Assembly (NCBI GenBank): GCA_030151135.1
Contig: JASLEQ010000590.1
Coordinates: forward strand, 1 to 16,259
Origin: Candidatus Sulfotelmatobacter sp.
GTDB taxonomy: Bacteria > Acidobacteriota > Terriglobia > Terriglobales > SbA1
Reading direction: 5' to 3'
Length of the DNA stretch: 16,259 nt
In this document: piece after piece, positions 7,344 through 13,752 of the stretch
Numbering within the stretch: position 1 is the stretch's first letter
How the letters are laid out: every line of letters begins with the position of its first letter
Notes under the pieces: model-generated
What the model was told of the DNA's origin: nothing
What the model saw: the letters and a program-made list of their open reading frames with translations, nothing else
Databases searched by the model: none
Made by a program: the position numbers and the translations under genes

Positions 7344-7547
7344 ATGGTGCTTTGTCCGGAATGCGAGAACAACTTGGACATTGACGAAGAAGAAGTCGAC
7401 GAGGGTGAAGTCATCTCCTGCCCCGAATGTGGCACCGACTTTGAAGTCGTCACGACAACTCCGCTCGAATTGAAAGCGGTGGAAGAAGGTTACGAAGAAG
7501 AAGACGAAGACGAGGAAGAGGAATCTGAAGACGGTGACTACTCCTGA
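7344..7547 (+). CDS. LysW-like zinc-ribbon protein with acidic tail
   Basis: 67 residues. Two CPEC knuckles (Cys4/Cys7 and Cys26/Cys29) make a single zinc ribbon, and the spacing plus the GEVISCPECGTDFEVV and TPLEL stretches closely follow LysW, the amino-group carrier protein of lysine/arginine biosynthesis. True LysW ends in EDWGE, whose terminal Glu takes the substrate; here the tail from residue 47 has about 15 acidic residues and ends SEDGDYS, so carrier function is doubtful. GGGAGG lies six nt before the ATG. The next gene starts seven nt after the stop (or overlaps it). No LysX-type ATP-grasp or other lysine gene is near. It could be a LysW paralogue or an unrelated small zinc protein. 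Confidence 0.75.
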   Translation: MVLCPECENNLDIDEEEVDEGEVISCPECGTDFEVVTTTPLELKAVEEGYEEEDEDEEEESEDGDYS

Positions 7548-7554
7548 TCGCCGA

Positions 7555-7965
7555 ATGAGCCAGCCTGCCTGCAAGCTGTTTCTCTACGGATATTTCATTG
7601 CTCTGTTGCTCTTGCCCATATTCAGTATTTCCGCGCCTTCGCTTCTGGCACAGAACTCGTCGGAAAAGCCATATGCCGTGATCGTTGGAACTGTTTGGGG
7701 CCCTGACGACCGTCCCGTTTATGGAGTGACGGTCAAGATCCGTAAGGCTAGTGACAAGCCTAACAAAGTTCGATGGCAGGTTTACTCGGATCACCACGGC
7801 GAATTCGAGCAGCGCCTGCCCGCTCGAGAAGCCGATTATGTAGTGTGGGCCGATCTCAAAGGCTACAAGGCAGAAGACGGCAAGCCTGTCCACCTCGTCA
7901 AAGAGGTCCCTGTCCATATCTTTCGCGACGAGCGCCAAGACATCGGCCTGCACCTGGAACACTAG
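7555..7965 (+). CDS. Secreted protein with carboxypeptidase-regulatory-like domain
   Basis: 136 residues from the ATG at 7555, or 143 from a GTG at 7534 that would overlap the zinc-ribbon gene by 14 nt; the ATG lies seven nt after that gene's stop and translational coupling is likely. The N-terminus is a signal peptide or anchor (LFLYGYFIALLLLPIFSIS, possible cleavage after LLAQ). The rest is one beta-sandwich like the CarboxypepD_reg/transthyretin-like domain: AVIVGTVWGPDDRPVYGVTV, then SDHHGEFEQRLP and YVVWADLKGY. These domains occur alone or on secreted enzymes and outer-membrane proteins and usually mediate binding; no catalytic residues are seen. The precise role is unknown. Confidence 0.75.
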   Translation: MSQPACKLFLYGYFIALLLLPIFSISAPSLLAQNSSEKPYAVIVGTVWGPDDRPVYGVTVKIRKASDKPNKVRWQVYSDHHGEFEQRLPAREADYVVWADLKGYKAEDGKPVHLVKEVPVHIFRDERQDIGLHLEH

Positions 7966-8010
7966 TCGGCTTATGCGAAACTCGAGAGGAAAGGGACCGA
8001 TTCTACGACA

Positions 8011-8235
8011 TCATCTACGAAATCTGCTGATCACATAGAGCACGAGGGATAAAACTACGCTGACCAGAATGGATGTCGCGAGCGGAAAGTAAAAGGTCGT
8101 TTTCCTGCCACGGTACAGGATGTCACCGGGAAGGCGCCCGATCGGAATGTTCGCGCGGCCCAATAACATTGCGATGACACCCGCGGCGACCAGCGCAAGC
8201 CCTATAAAAATCAGCATCTTGCCGAAGTCAGTCAT
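8011..8235 (-). CDS. DUF2905 small membrane protein
   Basis: 74 residues with two membrane helices (about 8-27 and 47-70) joined by a loop with IPIGRLPGDILYRGRKTTF followed by YFPLATSILVSVVLS, the hallmark of the DUF2905 family. The function of this family is not known. The ATG at 8235 has no clear Shine-Dalgarno. It is convergent with the preceding secreted protein gene (45 nt between stops) and divergent from the large propeller gene. The start is supported by the usual length of the family. Confidence 0.9.
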   Translation of the reverse strand: MTDFGKMLIFIGLALVAAGVIAMLLGRANIPIGRLPGDILYRGRKTTFYFPLATSILVSVVLSLVLYVISRFRR

Positions 8236-8271
8236 GGTTGTGAATGGTCCAAAAGCCGCGCCAGTTGCCTC

Positions 8272-8343
8272 TTTCCGAACCGCCGGAAATGTGGCAGAAT
8301 AGTGGCGCTGTAGTTCCCCTCATTCTCCTCCATCGTTTCCGAA
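8272..8343. repeat. TTTCCG repeats upstream of the propeller gene
   Basis: TTTCCGAA occurs twice in direct orientation (8272-8279 and 8336-8343), and CGGAAA (8284-8289) forms a 6-bp inverted repeat with the first copy across a six-base loop. All lie in the 138-nt gap before the 8374 gene. They could be protein binding sites; chance is not excluded. Confidence 0.3.
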
Positions 8344-8373
8344 AAACCTCAGGTACTCGCAGGAGGGTCCGCG

Positions 8374-9981
8374 ATGTTAGTGCTGTCAGCTGTCTCCCCA
8401 GGTGTCAGACTTCGCTTCTGCGCAATCACTCTGATCATAACCTTCTGTCCTTTCGCTCACTTCTCGGCAGCTCAGGACGTCCTGACCTATCACAATAATA
8501 TTGCGAGAACCGGGCTTGACTCCACAGAGAGACAACTTACTCTGACGAACGTAAACTCCTCGACGTTCGGTCTTTTATTCGTGTTACCGGCCGATGGACT
8601 GGTAGACGCTCAACCGTTGTACGTGTCAGCGGTGAACGTGAACGGCGCTACCCACAATGTGGCGATCGTGGCCACGGAACATGACAGCGTATACGGATAT
8701 GAGGCCGATACCGGCACGGCACTATGGCACATCAGCACCTTGGGCAGCGGGGAGACAACTTCGGATAATCGCGGCTGTTCCCAAGTGTCGCCGGAAATCG
8801 GTATCACATCCACCCCGGTCGTTTATCGTCCTAAGTCCGGAAATCCGATTGTTTATGTTGTCGCGATGTCAAAGGACAGTTCTGGAGATTATCACCAACG
8901 GCTGCACGCGCTGGACGTGACTAGCGGGGCGGAGTTGAATGGCGGGCCCGTTGAGATCAGCGGTAAATACCCAGGAACCGGCGACAACAGCGTGAATGGA
9001 TACGTCATTTTCGACCCGGCGCAGTACAAAGAGCGATCTGGGTTATTGCTGCTCGGGAACACGGTATTTCTGACCTGGGCTTCCCATTGTGACTTTCGGC
9101 CTTACACCGGCTGGATCATGGGCTATAACGTCTCGACCCTTCAGCAAAACACGATTCTGAACCTTACGCCCAACGGTAACGAAGGCGCGGTCTGGGGTTC
9201 GGGCGCGGGCATGGCTGCGGATACCTCCGGAAACATTTTTTTGCTGGACGCAAACGGAGTGTTTGATACGACCTTGAACGGATCGGGCTTCCCCAATGAA
9301 GGAGACTACGGCAACGCGTTTTTGAAAATCACAGCTAGCGGAGGGCTTAAAGTCGCCGATTACTTCGAGATGTATAACGGAGTCAGCGAAAGTGACAATG
9401 ACTATGATCTGGGCTCCGGCGGGACGTTGCTGACAAATCAGAGGGATTCGAATGGAAAGCTCTGGCAGCTTGCTGTAGGAGCGGGCAAAGATTCAAATCT
9501 TTACGTTGTCGACCGCACCAACCTGGGGAAGTTTAACGCCAAGGGTAACAATATTTACCAGGAGCTCTCGGGGGTGCTGCCCGGCGGAATCTGGTCGATG
9601 CCGGCTGCGGGCGGAAGCAATGTCTATTACGGACCCGTAAATGGACCGATCCTCGAATTTCAGTTCAGGAATGCCAAGCTACTGAGTTCGCCGGTCGCGC
9701 AAACTTCTGTGTCATTTCCGTTTCCCGGTGCGACCCCAAGCATTTCATCCAATGGTCTGCAAAATGCGATTGTTTGGGCGGCGGCGAATGTTAAACCCGC
9801 AGTCCTGTACGCGTTCAACGCGCAATCGCTGCAGATGATTTACAACTCAAACCAGGCATCCGGCGGTCGTGACCATTTCGGAAACGGCAACAAATTCATC
9901 ACTCCCACGATTGCGAACGGTAAGGTCTACGTTGGGTCGCAGACGGGCGTGGGGGTTTTCGGGCTCTTGTCGGAAAAATAG
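8374..9981 (+). CDS. Secreted PQQ-like beta-propeller protein
   Basis: 535 residues. A signal peptide (about 1-34, ending FAHFSAAQ) precedes VLTYHNNIARTGLDSTE, the standard mature start of a family common in Acidobacteria and usually annotated as pyrrolo-quinoline-quinone or PQQ-binding-like. Repeated blade-type strands follow: HNVAIVATEHDSVYGYEADTG, GNPIVYVVAMSKDSSG, GNTVFLTWASHC, LWQLAVGAGKDSNLYVVDR, and a closing NGKVYVGSQTGVGVFGLL. These resemble propeller blades, but I see no quinoprotein dehydrogenase catalytic motif, so a binding or structural role outside the cytoplasm is as likely as an enzymatic one. The start is firm: AGGAGGG six nt before the ATG. It stands alone, without a cytochrome or sugar-oxidation partner. 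Confidence 0.88.
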   Translation: MLVLSAVSPGVRLRFCAITLIITFCPFAHFSAAQDVLTYHNNIARTGLDSTERQLTLTNVNSSTFGLLFVLPADGLVDAQPLYVSAVNVNGATHNVAIVATEHDSVYGYEADTGTALWHISTLGSGETTSDNRGCSQVSPEIGITSTPVVYRPKSGNPIVYVVAMSKDSSGDYHQRLHALDVTSGAELNGGPVEISGKYPGTGDNSVNGYVIFDPAQYKERSGLLLLGNTVFLTWASHCDFRPYTGWIMGYNVSTLQQNTILNLTPNGNEGAVWGSGAGMAADTSGNIFLLDANGVFDTTLNGSGFPNEGDYGNAFLKITASGGLKVADYFEMYNGVSESDNDYDLGSGGTLLTNQRDSNGKLWQLAVGAGKDSNLYVVDRTNLGKFNAKGNNIYQELSGVLPGGIWSMPAAGGSNVYYGPVNGPILEFQFRNAKLLSSPVAQTSVSFPFPGATPSISSNGLQNAIVWAAANVKPAVLYAFNAQSLQMIYNSNQASGGRDHFGNGNKFITPTIANGKVYVGSQTGVGVFGLLSEK

Positions 9982-10037
9982 TTAATAAGGCCATGTACGC
10001 CGATCCGGGCTTTCGGTTGCTTTGTATTGAAAAGTAC

Positions 10038-10065
10038 TTGACAATGCCTAGATTCCAACTGTAAG
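10038..10065 (+). promoter_or_regulatory. Candidate promoter with perfect TTGACA
   Basis: TTGACA (10038-10043) is a perfect -35; after 16 nt comes TGTAAG (10060-10065, 4/6 to TATAAT). The self-complementary AAGTACTT (10032-10039) overlaps its 5' end. Transcription would begin near 10072, three bases before the GTG at 10075. The gap 9982-10037 otherwise shows only a weak CCGA/TCGG stem (10000-10016) after the propeller gene. Confidence 0.5.
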
Positions 10066-10074
10066 CTCGTTGCC

Positions 10075-10710
10075 GTGCCCGATTTTGTTCCTCATCGATT
10101 GCGCAGGTTTCATAGATCGTCAAGGCCTCCCTTGGCGCATGGCATCGCTCCGAATGTGGCTGAAGATCTGCGCTATATACGTGACACCATGGAGCGTTCC
10201 GCTGCCTTCACCGCGGTTTCGGGCTGGGGACAAGTCTTGAGCGGGGCCACCGCGCTGGTGGCGGCATGGATTGCGGCGAGACAGGCCGGGCCCTTTAGCT
10301 GGCTGAGAGTCTGGCTGGGAGAAGGATTGTTGGCCGCCGCGATAGGGCTGCTGGCCTGCACTTGGAAAGCAAATCGCCGCGGGCTCCCATTATTCTCTGG
10401 GCCGGCACGAAAGGTGGCATTGGGGCTCGCACCTCCACTGGTCGCCGGTGCATTCCTGACGTTTTCGCTTTTTCGAGCGGGCGCTGATAGAGTTCTGCCC
10501 GCGATGTGGCTCTTATTGTATGGAGCGGGAATCATGGCAGCAGGTGCATTCTCAGTCTCGATCGTTCCCGTGATGGGACTGTGTTTTATGCTCCTCGGAG
10601 GCTTGGCCGTGCTCGGTCCGGCAGACTGGGGCAATCTGTTCTTGGGGACTGGTTTCGGCGGACTGCACATCATTTTCGGATTTCTGATCGCAAGGAGGCA
10701 TGGTGGGTAG
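10075..10710 (+). CDS. Polytopic membrane protein of unknown function (paired with wHTH regulator)
   Basis: 211 residues from GTG at 10075. Starting near residue 31 is DLRYIRDTMERSAAFTAVSGWG, read here in two parts: DLRYIRDTMERS then AAFTAVSGWG, a motif I recognise at the start of a family of acidobacterial membrane proteins. Five or six hydrophobic segments follow (about 49-65, 81-99, 115-131, 141-157, 159-178, 188-206). No catalytic motif is visible. The first 24-30 residues (basic, proline-rich) do not look like the family, so the true start may be TTG at 10132 or GTG a little further on; the early GTG would sit on a near-leaderless transcript. Its end overlaps the next gene by 11 nt, so the two are probably co-translated and work together. 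Function unknown. Confidence 0.72.
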   Translation: MPDFVPHRLRRFHRSSRPPLAHGIAPNVAEDLRYIRDTMERSAAFTAVSGWGQVLSGATALVAAWIAARQAGPFSWLRVWLGEGLLAAAIGLLACTWKANRRGLPLFSGPARKVALGLAPPLVAGAFLTFSLFRAGADRVLPAMWLLLYGAGIMAAGAFSVSIVPVMGLCFMLLGGLAVLGPADWGNLFLGTGFGGLHIIFGFLIARRHGG

Positions 10711-11110
10711 AGCAGTCCCATCCCATCGCAAGCAGGGCAGGGCTGCGGGCCATCGTGTATCAGAGCACCGATCCCATGATCATTCTCGAGAGGACTCTCT
10801 GGCGCGTGCACCCGAATTGCCAGAGTTAGATCGCTTGATTCACGAACGCATCCGCTTGGGCATCGTAAGCGCACTCGCCACCAACGACTCTCTAAGTTTC
10901 AATGACTTGAAACGCGTGCTGAAGACTACTGACGGCAATCTCAGCGTGCATGCGCGCAAGCTGGAAGAAGCTGACTACATTTCATGCGTGAAATTCTTCG
11001 AGGGTCGGATGCCGCGCACGGAGTACCGGCTGACCGCCAAGGGGCGGGCTGCGTTGGCCGAGTATCTGGACCAGATGGAGCAGTGGATCCGGCTGACACG
11101 GGAGGCATAG
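10700..11110 (+). CDS. Winged helix-turn-helix transcriptional regulator
   Basis: A winged-helix DNA-binding protein of the MarR/ArsR-like HTH_34 type. The domain covers about residues 42-128: LDRLIHERIRLGIVSALA, LSFNDLKRVLKTTDGNLSVH (helix-turn-helix and recognition helix), HARKLEEADYI, and the wing FFEGRMPRTEYRLTAKGRAAL. No metal-binding Cys/His set is seen, so the signal is unknown. The first ~40 residues (Arg-, His- and Ser-rich) are unlike the family and may be an artefact of start choice. The ATG at 10700 follows AGGAGG (10693-10698) at a spacing of only one base; the in-frame GTG at 10703 has a spacing of four and may be the real start. It overlaps the end of the upstream membrane gene, implying coupling, and probably regulates this cluster. 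Confidence 0.85.
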   Translation: MVGRAVPSHRKQGRAAGHRVSEHRSHDHSREDSLARAPELPELDRLIHERIRLGIVSALATNDSLSFNDLKRVLKTTDGNLSVHARKLEEADYISCVKFFEGRMPRTEYRLTAKGRAALAEYLDQMEQWIRLTREA

Positions 11111-11121
11111 CGCCTTTTTTT
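11101..11121 (+). terminator. Short T-rich terminator at the end of the regulator gene
   Basis: AGGC (11103-11106) pairs with GCCT (11112-11115) across ATAGC, followed directly by a run of seven T (11115-11121); G-T pairs could extend the stem slightly. The stem overlaps the regulator's stop codon. The stem is short, but the T-run is clear. Confidence 0.45.
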
Positions 11122-11203
11122 GTGCCGATCAACTTTGCGGTGCAAAGCGGGCCAATGCTGGTGAACCATCCGATTGGTCACCTTCCTTTTGACGGAGTCG
11201 ATC

Positions 11204-12265
11204 ATGAGTGAATCTAATTCAAATGACCGCTCACACGGTGTGAATCTAAAAGCCTCGGCGCGGTTCTGGGAACCGCGGCGCATCTGGTACAACGCGGTGC
11301 TGCTGCTGATTGTGCTGGCATGGGTGGTATGGACATGGCCGCATTTCCGTCCCGCGATGAACTGGGTCGCGTTCGGCAAGATGAGCGTGCTTGCGGCGCT
11401 CGCCAACCTTTGCTATTGCGGCGGCTACGTGGCAGAAGGGTTCATTCAGCCGCTCCTGCCGCAGGCATTCTGGGGGAGAGCGCGCTGGACAGTTTGGATT
11501 GCTGGCACGCTGCTCGCGATCCTGCTATCTAATTATTGGATCGCTGACGAGATTTACCCTGATGTGCAGCAAAATGCAGCCAACGTTGTGATCGGAGCAG
11601 ACGAGACCGGGAACGCGTCGATTGCCAGCAACATGAACTTTCCGGCTCCCTTGGCTGTGATTAGCTTTCTGGGTGCATCTTTGGGGTTGATTTTCGCACT
11701 CGCGGCTGCTCTGATTTTCTGGTTCGCGCGGAAACGCAGGTATGCACGCTATGCCTTGATGACGATCGTCCTGGGAGGCATTTCGTATTTCTCTTTACTG
11801 TTTGCGTTTTCCGCTCTGAGCCGCTCGGTCGCACTTCAGCGTGGGCAGGAAAAGTATTTCTGCGAGATCGATTGCCATCTGGCATATTCCATCGTGGACG
11901 TCACCTCGAAATCGGACGCACAAGGGAGCGACTACCAGGTCACGCTGCGTACGCGCTTTGACCAGAGGTCCATTTCTCGACAACGGCCACAAGATGCGCC
12001 GCTGGCACCCTCTCTGCGAGACGTTCGGCTGATTGATAGTACAGGACACGAGTACACTGCCGTCACCATTTCGGGAATGTCCCTGACGACCCCGCTGACA
12101 CCCGCGGAATCGTACGCAACTCAACTCCAGTTTCGCGTACCAAAAAATGCTTCTGGATTACGACTGCTGGTTAACACGGTTCCCGCGTGGCCTGACCGGT
12201 TATTAATCGGGGATGAGAACAGCCTTGGACACAAAAAGACGTATTTTGCGCTGTGCCCGTTCTGA
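11204..12265 (+). CDS. Membrane protein with exported C-terminal DUF4352-like domain
   Basis: 353 residues from ATG 11204, chosen because GGAG lies six nt upstream; a TTG at 11174 would add ten residues. About five membrane helices are seen: WYNAVLLLIVLAWVVWTW; a segment with VLAALANLCYCGGYVAEGF; WTVWIAGTLLAILLSNYW; PLAVISFLGASLGLIFALAAAL; and IVLGGISYFSLLFAFSAL. Residues about 220-353 are soluble, starting EKYFCEIDCHLAYSIVDV (two Cys four residues apart, possible disulphide) and then a beta-rich domain resembling DUF4352/telokin-like modules: VRLIDSTGHEYTAV, LTPAESYATQLQFRVP. Topology suggests the domain faces outside. It follows the regulator by 93 nt after a T-rich terminator. Its stop is four nt from the convergent glmM stop. 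Function unknown. Confidence 0.72.
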   Translation: MSESNSNDRSHGVNLKASARFWEPRRIWYNAVLLLIVLAWVVWTWPHFRPAMNWVAFGKMSVLAALANLCYCGGYVAEGFIQPLLPQAFWGRARWTVWIAGTLLAILLSNYWIADEIYPDVQQNAANVVIGADETGNASIASNMNFPAPLAVISFLGASLGLIFALAAALIFWFARKRRYARYALMTIVLGGISYFSLLFAFSALSRSVALQRGQEKYFCEIDCHLAYSIVDVTSKSDAQGSDYQVTLRTRFDQRSISRQRPQDAPLAPSLRDVRLIDSTGHEYTAVTISGMSLTTPLTPAESYATQLQFRVPKNASGLRLLVNTVPAWPDRLLIGDENSLGHKKTYFALCPF

Positions 12266-12269
12266 CTAT

Positions 12270-13646
12270 CTAAACTCCTAAGGCATTCTTGATTTCGGTA
12301 GCAATTGACGCGGTAAGGGCATGCATCTGTTCTTCTGATTCGGCTTCCACCATGACGCGGGCTAGAGCTTCGGTTCCGGAATAACGCACAACCACTCGTC
12401 CTCGTCCTTCCAGTTCTTTTTCGGCCGACTGTATTGCCGCCTGGATTTCCGGTATCTGCGCAAACGGGACCTTCTCCCGGACTCGCACATTCTTAATTGT
12501 TTGCGGGAAAACTTTCAGATCGCCGACAAGAGCAGCCAGAGGCTTGCCGCAACGCACAATGATGTCCATCAATCGCAGGGCGGTGAGCAGGCCGTCCCCG
12601 GTGGTAGCGCCTCCATCGCGGAAGATGATATGGCCGGATTGTTCTCCTCCCAGTGTCGCGCCGGTCTTGAGCATCTCCTCAAGAACGTACTTGTCACCCA
12701 CATTCGCTCTCGACATTCGAATGCCGGAGTTCTTGAGGGCAATCTCTAATCCCATATTCGACATGGTGGTTGAAACCACCGTATCGCCTTTGAGCTTGCC
12801 GTGAGCATGCATGTCGCGGGCTGACGCGAGAAGGACGCCATCTCCATTCACCACTCGACCGTTGGCGTCGCAGAAGAGTGCACGGTCGGCGTCGCCATCG
12901 AAAGTGACTCCTAAATCAAATCTTCCTCGCGACTCGGCAACAGCGTTGCCCAGAGTTTCGGGGTGCAGGGCGCCGCACCCTTCGTTGATATTCTTGCCGT
13001 CGGGTGAGACATGAATAAATGTTGCCTGTATGCCCAGTTTATGGAAAAGCTCCGGAGCCTCGGCCGTTGCAGCACCGTTCGCACAATCGACGAGAACGCG
13101 CAACTGGCGGAGATCAGAGGAAACGCTTTGCGCCAGCGATTCGATGTAGGCCTGGCGAAGCTCGGATTCTCCTGGAAGAGAGGGACGCGGAATCTTCAAA
13201 GCTGTATCGTCGGCAGCGGCCGAATTCTGTAAAAGTGCGAAGATTTCGGTTTCGATTGCCAATTCGTGCGAGTCGGGCAGCTTGAATCCGTCGCCCGAGA
13301 AAACTTTGATGCCATTATCGGTCCACGGATTATGCGAGGCCGAGATCACGATGCCGGCAGACAACTTGCGCGAGCGGGCTAGATAAGCAACGCCTGGGGT
13401 TGTGATGACACCGGCGCTGTGCACATCGACTCCCACCGCTGCCAGGCCCTCGGAGACTCGGTCGGCAATCCAGCGGCTGGAGTCGCGCGTATCTTGCCCG
13501 ATGATAGCGGCGGCTTTCGGCGTCGCACGGACAAGGTCATGGCCAAGGGCACGTCCGATCAGATAGGTGCTCTGCTTGGTAAGGGGGAACTCTCCGGCGA
13601 CGCCACGGATGCCATCTGTGCCGAACAATTGACGTTGATGAGTCAT
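12270..13646 (-). CDS. glmM: Phosphoglucosamine mutase
   Basis: 458 residues, the normal GlmM length. It interconverts glucosamine-6-phosphate and glucosamine-1-phosphate in the cytoplasm, feeding UDP-GlcNAc for peptidoglycan. Four domains are recognisable: start LFGTDGIRG; phosphoserine loop ISASHNPWTDNGIK with Ser104 as catalytic phosphoserine; magnesium site TFDGDADRALF (Asp250, Asp252, Asp254); sugar-binding GGEQSGH (333-339); and C-terminal phosphate-binding loop RYSGTEALARVMVE (421-434). The ATG at 13646 is required by the conserved N-terminus, and there is no alternative in-frame start in the 42 nt upstream. No Shine-Dalgarno lies at a normal distance; GGAGG is 32 nt upstream with a hairpin between. 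It follows cdaA-cdaR, the conserved order in many bacteria; GlmM and CdaA interact physically in some Firmicutes. Confidence 0.97.
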   Translation of the reverse strand: MTHQRQLFGTDGIRGVAGEFPLTKQSTYLIGRALGHDLVRATPKAAAIIGQDTRDSSRWIADRVSEGLAAVGVDVHSAGVITTPGVAYLARSRKLSAGIVISASHNPWTDNGIKVFSGDGFKLPDSHELAIETEIFALLQNSAAADDTALKIPRPSLPGESELRQAYIESLAQSVSSDLRQLRVLVDCANGAATAEAPELFHKLGIQATFIHVSPDGKNINEGCGALHPETLGNAVAESRGRFDLGVTFDGDADRALFCDANGRVVNGDGVLLASARDMHAHGKLKGDTVVSTTMSNMGLEIALKNSGIRMSRANVGDKYVLEEMLKTGATLGGEQSGHIIFRDGGATTGDGLLTALRLMDIIVRCGKPLAALVGDLKVFPQTIKNVRVREKVPFAQIPEIQAAIQSAEKELEGRGRVVVRYSGTEALARVMVEAESEEQMHALTASIATEIKNALGV

Positions 13647-13650
13647 AGAA

Positions 13651-13683
13651 GTATCGGTGCTTGGATTCGCGATACAAGCCTCC
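13651..13683 (-). promoter_or_regulatory. Folded glmM leader: distant Shine-Dalgarno plus hairpin
   Basis: On the minus strand: GGAGG (13683-13679), CTT, then GTATCG (13675-13670), 13-nt loop, CGATAC (13656-13651), TTCT and the ATG. A perfect 6-bp stem would remove 25 nt and leave three plus four bases between Shine-Dalgarno and ATG. An alternative stem GCTTG/CAAGC (13679-13675 with 13663-13659) interleaves with the first and would mask part of the GGAGG, giving two competing folds. Confidence 0.45.
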
Positions 13684-13752
13684 GTCGGATTGAGATATCC
13701 CTCGCTGCGACGACCAGGGCAAGCAGAAATTTTATATGAGGCGGATTGCTCA

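Noticed and set aside
8244..8498. 84-codon plus-strand frame starting before the propeller gene
   Set aside because: It overlaps the signal peptide of the propeller gene in another frame and lacks a ribosome site; the 8374 ATG has an excellent one.
13537..13722. Minus-strand frame with a TTG right after GGAGG, considered as a leader peptide before glmM
   Set aside because: The TTG lies only one base from GGAGG, too close to initiate, and the frame runs deep into glmM out of phase.
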